From assembly GCA_023898685.1 (NCBI GenBank), contig CP060234.1:1488001-1552000 (forward strand): a stretch of DNA of 64,000 bases, written 5' to 3'. How positions within the stretch are numbered: position 1 is the first letter of the stretch; the number at the start of each line of letters is the position of its first letter. This document shows, in pieces, positions 32,522 to 40,404 of the stretch. The translations under genes were made by a program, and so were the position numbers. The notes under the pieces are model-generated. The model was not told the origin of the DNA. It worked only from the letters and a program-made list of their open reading frames with translations, and searched no databases. Origin of the DNA: Phycisphaeraceae bacterium (GTDB lineage Bacteria; Planctomycetota; Phycisphaerae; Phycisphaerales; UBA1924).

Positions 32522-33339
32522 TGAGCGAGGAAACACCCAACCCGATCGCGGCGGGATCGCTGCTCGACGAGTCGGCCGAGGTGATCGGGGCACCCGCGCC
32601 CCAAAGGAAGCCGGCGCCGGGCTGGACGCGTGTGTTCAGCATGACGCCGGGCGAGCTGGTGGGGGCCGTTGGGTCGTGGATCGGGCGGCACTCGCGTGTC
32701 TCGACAACGGCGCTGGCGTTGTTGCTCGCGGGGGGAGGGTCGTGGGCGTGGCTGGCCTACCGCATCGAGCCCCCGCCCGACTACGAGACCGCCCCGATCG
32801 GCGAGTTGTTCGACTACACGCTCCTGACCGACGACTTCAACCGCCTGCCGCTGGAGGAGCGGCTGGCGTTGATCCAGAAGCTCGTCACGCGGATGAAGTC
32901 GTTCAGCTCGAACGACTCGGTGCTGCTGGCGATATTCGCGACGATGATCATGGGCGAGGCGCGGGCCCAGCTCGAGGCGAACCTCTCCCACCTCGCGGTC
33001 GATGCGGCCGACAAGTACGCGGTCGACTACGACCCCAACGCGCCCCCCGAGGAGAAGGAGCAGTATCTCAAGGACGCCTACCTGGGGCTGGTCGGGATGA
33101 TGGACTTCGCCGACGGCGAGGTGGGCGAGCACACGCCCGAGGAGCTGCTGGCCGAGGGCCAGCGTCAGGCGAAGCGAGACCTGGCGCGGTTCGAGAAGGG
33201 TCGCGTCGGGGCCGACGAGGTGGTGCGCGTGTTCGACATCATGAACAACAAGGTGGGCGCGCACATGAGCGGTCACCAGAAGGTGCGCATCTCGGCGATG
33301 TTCCGCGACATGACGGAGATGCTGCGGAAGGGGCCGTGA
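32521..33339 (+). CDS. Membrane-anchored protein, unknown, coupled to the pseudopilin gene
   Basis: A 272-residue protein that I do not recognise. It has a cytoplasmic N-terminus (about 60 residues, proline- and acid-rich), one membrane helix (VSTTALALLLAGGGSWAWLAY) and a mostly helical C-terminal domain. The latter has charged repeats such as RLPLEERLALIQKLVTRMKS and a stretch DNAP-like only by chance. The start ATG at 32521 overlaps the TGA of the pseudopilin gene. Together with the lipoprotein, this makes a three-gene unit. A role near the pseudopilin, for example as an assembly or anchoring factor, is only an inference from position. Confidence 0.65.
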   Translation: MSEETPNPIAAGSLLDESAEVIGAPAPQRKPAPGWTRVFSMTPGELVGAVGSWIGRHSRVSTTALALLLAGGGSWAWLAYRIEPPPDYETAPIGELFDYTLLTDDFNRLPLEERLALIQKLVTRMKSFSSNDSVLLAIFATMIMGEARAQLEANLSHLAVDAADKYAVDYDPNAPPEEKEQYLKDAYLGLVGMMDFADGEVGEHTPEELLAEGQRQAKRDLARFEKGRVGADEVVRVFDIMNNKVGAHMSGHQKVRISAMFRDMTEMLRKGP

Positions 33340-33374
33340 GCCGGGTGGATTCTGTACAGCGCGTACACTCGCCT

Positions 33375-33875
33375 ATGCCGATCGACGGCGACCGTGCCAC
33401 GCCGCTCGCCGCTCCGGACCGACCCGTGCCGACGCAGGGTGCGACTCGGATCCGGGTGCGGTACATCGAGTGTGACCCGATGCGGGTGGCCCACCACGCC
33501 AGCTACGCGCCGTGGCTGGAGATCGCGCGGACGGAATTGCTGCGCGACGCGGGGGCGTCGTACGCCGCGATGGAGGCGGCGGGCGTGTTCCTGGTCATCA
33601 CGAAGATGGAGATCCGTTACCGCCGGCCCATCCGGTATGACGACCTGCTCGAGGTGCGGGTGGTGGTCGAGCCCGCGGGGGTGATCAGGCTGCGGCACCG
33701 TTACGAAATCGCGCTTGTTGAACGCGACGGACGCGAGCCCGACCGCGCCGACCCGGCGACGCCCGCCGACGGTGTGTGCGCCGTGGCGACGACCGAGTTG
33801 GCCTGCGTGGACGGATCGGGCAAGCCCCGGAGCCTGCCGGTGTGGCTGGGAGGTCGGGAGACCGAACCGGATTGA
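33375..33875 (+). CDS. Acyl-CoA thioesterase, hotdog fold (YbgC/4HBT-like)
   Basis: A 166-residue hotdog-fold thioesterase. VRYIECDPMRVAHHASYAPW is the 4HBT/YbgC active-site block, with the catalytic Asp in ECDP and a following His region. YRRPIRYDDLLEVRVVVEP is the second conserved strand. The likely reaction is hydrolysis of an acyl-CoA or acyl-ACP; the YbgC family is tied to the Tol-Pal system in proteobacteria, but no tol gene is near. A TACACT hexamer at about 33363 lies 12 bp before ATG 33375. It has a short N-terminal extension of about 27 residues. It precedes gatC by 39 bp. Confidence 0.82.
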   Translation: MPIDGDRATPLAAPDRPVPTQGATRIRVRYIECDPMRVAHHASYAPWLEIARTELLRDAGASYAAMEAAGVFLVITKMEIRYRRPIRYDDLLEVRVVVEPAGVIRLRHRYEIALVERDGREPDRADPATPADGVCAVATTELACVDGSGKPRSLPVWLGGRETEPD

Positions 33876-33914
33876 ACGCTTCGTCGAACCGATCCGCCCC
33901 GATAGACTCGTGTC

Positions 33915-34250
33915 ATGGCCCGCCCCACGCTCACCAACGACGACGTCCGCCGGATCGCCCGTCTCAGCAAGCTCGAACTCGACGATGCGCAGATCGAGAC
34001 GGAGCGCGAGCGGCTCGCGGCCGTGCTGGGGTATGTCGAACGCCTGCGCGAGCTCGACCTGCTGGGCGTCGAGCCCATGGCGCGGGCGAGCGAGGAGGGG
34101 GCCCGCCTGCGCGACGACACGCCGGGCGAGGCGCTCGACCCGGGCGTGGCGGGCGAGCTGGCGCCCGAGGTGGCGGAGTTCCACGACGCGGAGGGGGGCG
34201 TTCAGCGGTACATCAAGGTGCCGAAGGTGCTGGGCGAGGGCGGGGCGTAG
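33915..34250 (+). CDS. gatC: Asp/Glu-tRNA amidotransferase subunit C
   Basis: A 111-residue GatC, the small belt-like subunit of the amidotransferase that converts Glu-tRNA(Gln) or Asp-tRNA(Asn) to the amides. The block LTNDDVRRIARLSKLELDDA is the family signature, followed by VEPMARASEE. The C-terminal segment RYIKVPKVLG matches the end of most GatC proteins. It is a little longer than usual in the middle. It is followed by gatA after 28 bp; gatB is not in view. Confidence 0.92.
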   Translation: MARPTLTNDDVRRIARLSKLELDDAQIETERERLAAVLGYVERLRELDLLGVEPMARASEEGARLRDDTPGEALDPGVAGELAPEVAEFHDAEGGVQRYIKVPKVLGEGGA

Positions 34251-34278
34251 GGGCGTGAGGGCTGTACACTGACCCGTC

Positions 34279-35781
34279 ATGCGCCCCGCCTCCGACATCG
34301 CCGCCGCCGTTCGTTCGGGCCAGACCTCCGCCGCCGAAGTCGTCGCGCTCGCGCTCGGGGCGATCGAGGAGCACGACGGCCGGCTCAGCGCGTTCACGCA
34401 GGTGTTCCACCAGCGGGCGGCCGAGCAGGCGCAGGCGGTCGACGTGCGGATCGCCAACGGGGAGGACCTGCCCCTCGCGGGCGTGCCCGTCGCGCTCAAG
34501 GACAACATCTGCCTCGCGTGGGGCAAGACTACGTGCGCGAGCCGGATGCTCGCGGAGTATGCCTCGCCCTTCACCGCGACCGCCGCCCAGCGGCTGGTCA
34601 ACGCGGGGGCGGTGATCGTGGGGAAGACCAACCTCGACGAGTTCGCGATGGGCGCCTCGGGTGAGCACTCGTTCTTCGGGCCCTCGAAGAACCCCTGGGA
34701 TGAGAGCCGGACGTGCGGGGGCTCATCCTGCGGCTCGGCCTGCGCGGTCGCGGCGGGGATGGCGTCGCTGGCGCTCGGGTCGGACACAGGGGGCTCGATC
34801 CGCCAGCCCGCGTCGCACACGGGGACGGTGGGCTTCAAGCCCACCTACGGGCGGGTGAGCCGCTGGGGGCTGGTCGCGTTCGCCTCGAGCCTCGACCAGA
34901 TCGGCCCGTTCGCGTCGAGCGTGCGCGACGCGGCGCTCTGCTACTCGATCATCGCGGGGGTGGACGAGCGCGACCTGACGAGTTCGTCGCGGCCCGTGGT
35001 CGATTCTGAACCGGGCGGTCCGCTCGCCGACCTCGACACGCCGATCGAGAGGCTCCGCATCGGCGTGCCGAAGCAGGCTCGGTCGGGCGGCAACCACGAG
35101 GCGGTGGACGAGGCGCTGCGGGTCGCGATCGGCGCGATGCGGGATGCGGGGGCGGAGATTGTCGAGGTCGATCTGCCGAACGCGGGGCACGCGGTCGCGG
35201 CCTACTACCTCATCGCCCCGGCCGAGGCGTCGAGCAACCTGTCGCGGTTCGACGGCGTGCGGTACGGGCATCGGGCCGAGAACCCGGTCGATCTCGAGGA
35301 TCTCTACACCCGCACGCGCACCGAGGGCTTCGGCCCCGAGGTCCGCAGGCGGATCATGCTGGGCACGCACATCCTTTCGAGCGGGTACTACGACGCGTAC
35401 TACCTCACCGCGCTCAGGGCCCGCCGGCTGATCAAGGGCGACTACGACGCGGTGCTCGGGGACGAGCACGGGCGGGACGCCCATGCCACAGAAGACCTTT
35501 GCGATGCCATCCTCATGCCCGCCGCTCCCGGTCCCGCGTTCAGGCTGGGCGAGAAGCTGGGCGACCCCTTGGCGCTCTACCTCGAAGACGTCTACACCGC
35601 GGGGGTGAGCCTCGCGGGCCTGCCGGCGATCACGGTGCCGGTGCGCACGGCGGAGGTCGAGGGGGCCACGCTGCCGGTCGGGATGCAGCTCGTGGGGCGC
35701 GCGTGGGGCGAGGCGGGGTTGCTGCGCGTGGCGCGGATGCTGGAGCAGGGGGTGGGGTTCGAGTCGTCGTGTGCGCAGTAG
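34279..35781 (+). CDS. gatA: Asp/Glu-tRNA amidotransferase subunit A, with repeat-derived insert
   Basis: A 500-residue amidase-signature enzyme that releases ammonia from glutamine for tRNA-dependent amidation. The Lys-cisSer-Ser triad is visible: Lys74 (VALKDNI), Ser149 (CGGSSCGSA) and Ser173 (SDTGGSIRQPAS). The 99-residue Lys-Ser spacing equals that of S. aureus GatA. Near residues 390-407 the conserved stretch before MPAAPGPAFRLGEK is expanded by EHGRDAHATEDLCD. Its DNA (CACGGGCGGGACGCCCATGCC) is a palindromic repeat seen in planctomycete intergenic regions by memory, so the protein seems to carry an in-frame insertion of about 15 residues. The gene stays open and all motifs are intact, so activity is probably kept. 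TACACT lies 15 bp before the ATG. Confidence 0.93.
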   Translation: MRPASDIAAAVRSGQTSAAEVVALALGAIEEHDGRLSAFTQVFHQRAAEQAQAVDVRIANGEDLPLAGVPVALKDNICLAWGKTTCASRMLAEYASPFTATAAQRLVNAGAVIVGKTNLDEFAMGASGEHSFFGPSKNPWDESRTCGGSSCGSACAVAAGMASLALGSDTGGSIRQPASHTGTVGFKPTYGRVSRWGLVAFASSLDQIGPFASSVRDAALCYSIIAGVDERDLTSSSRPVVDSEPGGPLADLDTPIERLRIGVPKQARSGGNHEAVDEALRVAIGAMRDAGAEIVEVDLPNAGHAVAAYYLIAPAEASSNLSRFDGVRYGHRAENPVDLEDLYTRTRTEGFGPEVRRRIMLGTHILSSGYYDAYYLTALRARRLIKGDYDAVLGDEHGRDAHATEDLCDAILMPAAPGPAFRLGEKLGDPLALYLEDVYTAGVSLAGLPAITVPVRTAEVEGATLPVGMQLVGRAWGEAGLLRVARMLEQGVGFESSCAQ

Positions 35782-35784
35782 GCC

Positions 35785-36240
35785 ATGGTGGAACGAAATG
35801 AGCAAGTCCGTGCCCTCGACGACGCGCTCCAATACGCCCGGGATGGGGCTGAACTGCCGGAGTTGCTTCGTGAAGACATCGACGACCTGATCGCCCGGCG
35901 TTACAAGACCGGGCCGTCATTCCGCCTGGACAATGGGTGGAGGTGGTTCAACTTCTGGCTGATCGTGAACATCGCTCTCGGAATCGTCGCCGGCATTTTG
36001 GGAATCCCGGTAACTCGAGCCTTTGGGTACGGTGCGCTGCTTTCGGCCGGCGTCATCATTGCCGTTGTGTACGGTCGGCATGGCAATCGTGTGATGCGGA
36101 CCCAACGACGACGCTGCGCGTCATGCGGGTACGACCTGTCGTCGCACGCCGACGCGTTTGCCCCAGACCTGATCTCGTTGGAGTGCATCGGTCCGCAAAC
36201 TTGCCCCGAGTGTGGGACGCCTTGGCCTTTGATCCCGTGA
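35785..36240 (+). CDS. Membrane protein with C-terminal zinc ribbon, unknown
   Basis: A 151-residue protein, unknown function. Unlike the other two ribbon proteins of the window, the ribbon is C-terminal: CASCGYDLSSHAD and then CPECGTPWPLIP after about 25 residues. Two membrane helices (WFNFWLIVNIALGIVAGILG and GYGALLSAGVIIAVVYG) precede it. The N-terminus is acidic and helical (RALDDALQYARDGAELPELL). It begins 4 bp after the gatA stop (the ATG is at 35785), so it may be translated from the gatCA message. It is followed by a single arm of a family F repeat. Confidence 0.7.
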   Translation: MVERNEQVRALDDALQYARDGAELPELLREDIDDLIARRYKTGPSFRLDNGWRWFNFWLIVNIALGIVAGILGIPVTRAFGYGALLSAGVIIAVVYGRHGNRVMRTQRRRCASCGYDLSSHADAFAPDLISLECIGPQTCPECGTPWPLIP

Positions 36241-36292
36241 GGCGTGGCGGTCATTTCTGCGTTGTTGGTTGGGCTTTCACGCTGCGCCCGTC

Positions 36293-36318
36293 CGGCCCGT
36301 CGCTCACGCTCAGGGCTC
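36293..36318. repeat. Single arm of repeat family F
   Basis: CGGCCCGTCGCTCACGCTCAGGGCTC. A near copy lies at about 7677-7700 (CCCCGTCGCTCACGCTCAGGG), and related stems at 10397 and 25440. It is immediately followed by TTCCCTTTGCGCCCTTCGCG, another common low-complexity intergenic string. Confidence 0.7.
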
Positions 36319-36401
36319 TTCCCTTTGCGCCCTTCGCGTTCAAACCCGTCTCGACGCCGCGACCCCAGCATTGACGCTCTCTCATTCAGCACCCGTCCGC
36401 C

Positions 36402-36439
36402 AAAAAACAAGACGGCCCGGGGCGAGAAGTCCCGGGCCG
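36402..36439 (-). terminator. Rho-independent terminator of the HU-type gene
   Basis: On the minus strand CGGCCCGGG and CCCGGGCCG form a 9-bp stem with a 9-nt loop (ACTTCTCGC), followed by TCTTGTTTTTT. It lies 25 bp past the stop of the HU-like gene. Confidence 0.92.
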
Positions 36440-36463
36440 CGTGGTGGTGTTTGTTGCCTGATC

Positions 36464-36856
36464 TCAGGCGACGAGGTCCTTCAGCCCCTTCATCGGGCGG
36501 ACCTTGACGACGTTGCGGGCCGGCTTGGCCTTGAACATCGTCTCCTCGCCCGTGAACGGGTTGATGCCCTTGCGGGCCTTCGTGGCGGGCTTGCGAACGA
36601 CGGTGACCTTCATCAGGCCCGGCACCGTGAACGCGCCGGCGTTGCCCTTCTTCAGGTCGGCCCCGATCATCTGCCCCATCACGTCGAACACGCCCGCGGC
36701 CTGCTTCTTCGAGATCCCCGTGCTGTCGGCGATCGTCCCCAGGATCTCGCTCTTGGTCCGGGCCTTGCCCTTCGCGCCGACAATCTTCACGGCTTTGGGG
36801 GCCGCGCTCGCGGCCGGCTTCTTCGCGGCCTTCTTCTTGGTGGTCTTCTTGGCCAT
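36464..36856 (-). CDS. HU-type DNA-binding protein with basic N-terminal tail
   Basis: A 130-residue HU/IHF-family nucleoid protein. The HU fold spans about residues 33-130: TKSEILGTIADSTGISKKQA, then GAFTVPGLMKVTVVRKPATK, and GINPFTGEETMFKAKPARN (equivalent to the GRNPQTGE arm of HU). The first 30 residues are an added Lys/Ala tail (MAKKTTKKKAAKKPAASAA) like the H1-type tails of some HU proteins. Such tails compact DNA in other bacteria. The ATG at 36856 is the only good start. It lies downstream of an EEP phosphoesterase on the same strand and ends with a strong terminator, so it may be transcribed alone at high level. Confidence 0.93.
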   Translation of the reverse strand: MAKKTTKKKAAKKPAASAAPKAVKIVGAKGKARTKSEILGTIADSTGISKKQAAGVFDVMGQMIGADLKKGNAGAFTVPGLMKVTVVRKPATKARKGINPFTGEETMFKAKPARNVVKVRPMKGLKDLVA

Positions 36857-36939
36857 GGCTCACTCCGAGACGGTTGTTGGAACCCGGCCGCTCCATCGGC
36901 CGAGGCGATGACACTATCGGCCCTAACGACGTTTAGGCC

Positions 36940-37752
36940 CTATTTTTCAAGAGTTTTTTGCCACGCCGGGGTCAAAAACCCTGCGTTTTCAGGCTTCGGG
37001 GCCCCTTCGGCAAGCTCCACGAGCAGCGGCGCGTGGTCGGAGAGCCCTTTTCCAAGGGCGTTTTGCCCGTATTCGGCGCTCGCGATCCGCCCGGCGAGCG
37101 GCCCCGACACCAGCGCGTGGTCGATCCGGAACGCGCCCCCGGACGAGCTGAACCATGACCCTTCGCGCCGCCGATCGTGGACATTCCGCCAGGCGTCGAC
37201 GTACCCAAGCGACATGATCCGGCCCATCAACGCCGTGCACGAGAAGGTCTCGCCCGCCTCGTCGAGCCGGTGCCGGCCGGTGTTCAGGTCACCCACGATC
37301 GCGTGCGCCCCGTCCCGCCGGGCCCGGGCGACTCGGATCAGTTCGTGCCAAACCGCCGACTTGCCCACCATCGCCGTCCGGTCGTGCCGGGCCGCGTCGG
37401 GCACGTGCACCGCTGTCACCGCGAGCAGCTCCGCGTCGCCCACCGAGCCCCCGGCCACCTCAGCCGAGACGATCCGCCGCCGCAGGGGCCCGGGCAACGC
37501 GGCGTGCGTGTCGATGTTCGACAGGGGCTTCCTCGACGCGAGCAGCACCCCGTTCTCGTCGGGCGAGGCTTGGCTAAGCGCCTGGTGCATCCAGCCGTGG
37601 TCGGCCAGCACGCCCCGCAACGACCCGCCCCGCCTCGCTCGGAACTCGGTCAACGCGATCACGTCGGGCGCCCAGTCGAGCAGCGCGAGCCCGATCCAGC
37701 AGAGCCGCTCGGGCCCGCCCCCGTGCATGATGTTCCAAGTCAGCAGCTTCAT
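36940..37752 (-). CDS. Endonuclease/exonuclease/phosphatase (EEP) family protein
   Basis: A 270-residue EEP-superfamily phosphoesterase. It opens MKLLTWNIMHGGG (the WN motif with metal-ligand Asn), has IALTEFR (Glu ligand), VGDLNTGRH (the GDLN core) and SDHAPLLVEL (the SDH His). These are the standard metal-dependent catalytic residues, so it should hydrolyse a phosphodiester or phosphate ester. The ATG at 37752 fits because the upstream DNA is a palindromic repeat. Substrate cannot be inferred; DNA, RNA cap-like or sugar-phosphate targets all occur in the superfamily. Confidence 0.85.
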   Translation of the reverse strand: MKLLTWNIMHGGGPERLCWIGLALLDWAPDVIALTEFRARRGGSLRGVLADHGWMHQALSQASPDENGVLLASRKPLSNIDTHAALPGPLRRRIVSAEVAGGSVGDAELLAVTAVHVPDAARHDRTAMVGKSAVWHELIRVARARRDGAHAIVGDLNTGRHRLDEAGETFSCTALMGRIMSLGYVDAWRNVHDRRREGSWFSSSGGAFRIDHALVSGPLAGRIASAEYGQNALGKGLSDHAPLLVELAEGAPKPENAGFLTPAWQKTLEK

Positions 37753-37785
37753 CCGACCGGACCGCCAGCCTCCCGCGCAACCCGC

Positions 37786-37886
37786 GGGTGCCACCGCTCG
37801 CCGTCTTCGGCGCAGCGGTGTTCCGCGAAGATCATCGCCTGAGGGCGATGGCACGACTGCGCCGCGCGCGCCGAGTCGTGGCACCC
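37786..37886. repeat. About 100-bp nested palindrome (family B), copy 2
   Basis: GGGTGCCACCGCTCGCCGTC faces GCGCCGAGTCGTGGCACCC, with an inner CATCGCCTGAGGGCGATG stem. It is the partner of 1931-2032. It lies between two divergently transcribed genes, the EEP protein and the dehydrogenase. Confidence 0.85.
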
Positions 37887-37947
37887 CCGCCCTGTGCTCC
37901 CGCACGGCCGGGACGGCCGTGCCACACTCGAGCCCTAGCCTACCCGC

Positions 37948-38916
37948 ATGAGCAACCCCAAGCCCGTCGTCGCCGTGACCCGCAAGGTTCCGGGTGAACT
38001 CGTCGTCCCGGGGGCCGAGGTCCGGATATTGAGTGACCGCCTCGAGCCGCTCGAGCGGATCCACGAGTTCATCGCGGGGTGCGACATCCTCGTCCCGATG
38101 TACACCAACAAGGTCGACGTGGCGATGCTCGACGCCGCGGGGGCCAATCTCAAGGGCGTGTGCAACTTCGCGGTCGGGTACAACAACGTCGACGTCGAGG
38201 CGTGCCGGGCCCGGGGCATCGTCGTCACGAACACGCCCGACGCCGTGACCGAGGGCACCGCCGACATCGCCTGGCTCCACATCATGGCCGCCGCCCGCCG
38301 CCTCATCGAGGCCGACCGCTTCGCCCGCACCGGCGCCTGGCACGAGCACGGCTCGCTGGGCATGGCCGAGTTCCTGGGGCTCGACCTCACGGGCCGCACG
38401 CTGCACATCGTCGGCGCGGGCCGCATCGGCTACGCCGTCGCGATACGGGCGCTGGCGTGGGGCATGAAGATCCTCTATACAGCCCGTACCCGGAAGTGGA
38501 ACTTCGAGCTCGCCCCGGTCAACGCGAGGCGCGTCAAGCTCGACGAGGGGCTGGCTGAGGCGGATGTCGTGAGCATCCACACCCCGCTCACCGACGAGAC
38601 CCATCACCTCATCGACGCCCGCCGGCTCGGGCTGATGAAGAGGACCGCGATCCTCGTCAACACCTCGCGGGGCCCGGTGGTCGACGAGGCGGCCCTCGCC
38701 GCCGCCCTGCGCGACAAGCGGATCTGGGGCGCGGGTCTCGACGTGTTCGAGAGCGAGCCCAGGGTCCACCCCGACCTCGTCGGCCTCGACAACGTGACCA
38801 TGACCCCCCACATCGGCTCGGGTGAGATCCGCTTCCGCGAGGAGATGACCAACATGGTCGCCGCCAACGCCGCCGCGATTCTCAAGGGCGAGGCGCCGCC
38901 GAACAGGGTGTGCTGA
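37948..38916 (+). CDS. D-2-hydroxyacid dehydrogenase (glyoxylate/hydroxypyruvate reductase type)
   Basis: A 322-residue NAD(P)-dependent dehydrogenase. The Rossmann motif is LHIVGAGRIGYAVAIRAL. Catalytic Arg (NTSRGPVVDE), Glu (FESEP) and His (TPHIGSG) are in the right order. NFAVGYNNVDVEACRARGI and TNTPDAVTEGTADIAW are family-wide. The GAGRIG and PHIGSG forms suggest a glyoxylate reductase (GyaR/GhrB-like), which would reduce glyoxylate or hydroxypyruvate. The start at 37948 begins MSNPKPVVAVTRKVPGE. 3-phosphoglycerate dehydrogenase is less likely because no ACT/ASB domain is present. Confidence 0.88.
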   Translation: MSNPKPVVAVTRKVPGELVVPGAEVRILSDRLEPLERIHEFIAGCDILVPMYTNKVDVAMLDAAGANLKGVCNFAVGYNNVDVEACRARGIVVTNTPDAVTEGTADIAWLHIMAAARRLIEADRFARTGAWHEHGSLGMAEFLGLDLTGRTLHIVGAGRIGYAVAIRALAWGMKILYTARTRKWNFELAPVNARRVKLDEGLAEADVVSIHTPLTDETHHLIDARRLGLMKRTAILVNTSRGPVVDEAALAAALRDKRIWGAGLDVFESEPRVHPDLVGLDNVTMTPHIGSGEIRFREEMTNMVAANAAAILKGEAPPNRVC

Positions 38917-39049
38917 CGCGACGGTCGGTCACCGGGGCGTCCTCGACTCGATCCTCCCGGACCCGAATCGCCGCCGAGACCCTCCCGGGCCCCGCCGGCG
39001 CCTCAACTCTCCACACCAACCACGGAGCGGCGTAGCCCCGCGAGATGGC

Positions 39050-40021
39050 TCAGGGGCACGGATCGCTCGCGATCGAGCAGAACGCGCGGTCCGGCGGCGG
39101 CAGGTTGCACCACTTGCTGCTGGTGTGGCACTCGTCGGTGCCGATCGGGCCCGTGCCGCTCGAGCAGCACCGGTCGTTGCCGCAGATCGACGCCGCGAGC
39201 AGCCCTGACAGATGGGCCTGCTCGATGCCGGCCAGCACGTCGAGCGGCTGCTCCATCTTCGTCTGGAAGAACAGCATCGGGGCGGTGATCGCGGCGCCCC
39301 ACTCCACCACGCTCGCGAAGGCCGCCTGCCTCGCGTCGATCTCCGTCGGCCCAGACGGCTCATCGGGGATTCCCATCCCCATCGCCCGCAGATTCCCGAT
39401 GTTGCCCCAGAATGGCTCGCTCCCCGGCCCGAACGTCAGGATCTGCCCCAGCGGCATCTGCGCAGGCTGGAGCGACATCTGCACGATCTCCGTCCGGATC
39501 GCCTCTGGGTCGATCGTGTTTCCGGGCACGCAGTCGTTCAGCGTGTCCAGCTGCGCGTCGATGATCGGGAACAGCTGCGCCGGTGTCTGCATGAACAGGT
39601 CGGCGAAGGTCAGGCCGCCGATCAGGTGCAGCGTCACGTTGATCCCGTCGTAGTTGTGCTGGATGCTCGGCGGGTCGAGATCGGCCCCGTCGACCACCGA
39701 CCGGATGTCCGGGATGCACTCGATCGTCGGGCATCCATTCACGAACGCGGAGATGAACAGGCTCACGTCGAGCAGGTCGAGGATCCCGTCGTGGTTCACG
39801 TCCGCGATCGGGTCGAAGTTCAGAAAGCCGTTGATGAAGGCCCCGATGTCCTGCAGGTCGAGCACGCCGTAGGGCGGCGCGATGTCCGCCGCGTTGCAAC
39901 CGAGATCGGTGCCGCCCGCCGAAGCGGGCGCCGGCAGGCCCCCCATGACAACCGCCCCCGCGATCACCACGCGTCGAACGTGACACCTCAAGCGCACACC
40001 GATAGTCCTCGTATCCCACAT
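39050..40021 (-). CDS. Secreted protein with N-terminal GC-type dockerin and C-terminal seven-Cys module (paralogue 1)
   Basis: A 323-residue secreted protein of no known function. ATG 40021 gives a signal peptide (RRVVIAGAVVMGGLPAPASA). Directly after it comes a GC-type dockerin: CNAADIAPPYGVLDLQDIGA, then two Asp-rich loops (PIADVNHDGILDLLD), ending FVNGCP. In most such proteins the dockerin is C-terminal, so this placement is unusual. A middle domain of about 180 residues follows (NYDGINVTLHLIGG, then FGPGSEPFWGNIGNLRAMG). The C-terminus has seven Cys in ICGNDRCC ... CHTSSKWCNLPPPDRAFC ... SIASDPC. The gene at 44515-45480 has the same plan. It lies divergent from another dockerin gene at 40405. 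Confidence 0.8.
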   Translation of the reverse strand: MWDTRTIGVRLRCHVRRVVIAGAVVMGGLPAPASAGGTDLGCNAADIAPPYGVLDLQDIGAFINGFLNFDPIADVNHDGILDLLDVSLFISAFVNGCPTIECIPDIRSVVDGADLDPPSIQHNYDGINVTLHLIGGLTFADLFMQTPAQLFPIIDAQLDTLNDCVPGNTIDPEAIRTEIVQMSLQPAQMPLGQILTFGPGSEPFWGNIGNLRAMGMGIPDEPSGPTEIDARQAAFASVVEWGAAITAPMLFFQTKMEQPLDVLAGIEQAHLSGLLAASICGNDRCCSSGTGPIGTDECHTSSKWCNLPPPDRAFCSIASDPCP

Positions 40022-40404
40022 GTCGGGCTCCCTTCGCTGACCCCGAAAGCCGACCACGCCACGAGAACCGCGGCGGGCAGTAGCCAGCATCGCGCATTGT
40101 CCGAGATGCCGCTTGTCATGCAAGGCCCTCGCAGAGACATCCTCCACAACAGACAGAATTCGGGAACCCGTCCTACGAAAACCGCCTGCCCGCGCTGCCG
40201 AACACCGTCACGCATTCACAACATCTCCATCACCTTGAATGACGCGTGTGATCGCCCCCAGCGACGCCGCCGCGCCAGCTCCGGGCACACCGCCTCGTGC
40301 CGACCCTACAGAATCGGATCCGTTTCTCGACACCCAGAGTGATGCCCGTCTTTTTCCTACGCTTCACACACACCCGACCGGCACAGGAGCTGAGGAGCCA
40401 CACC
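40022..40404. promoter_or_regulatory. Divergent intergenic region between two dockerin genes
   Basis: The 383 bp must hold promoters for the minus-strand and plus-strand dockerin genes. Relative to neighbouring DNA it is somewhat AT-richer (for example around 40200-40260). GAGGAG at 40394-40399 is the ribosome-binding site of the plus-strand gene. No repeat, RNA gene or gene was found in it. Confidence 0.3.
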
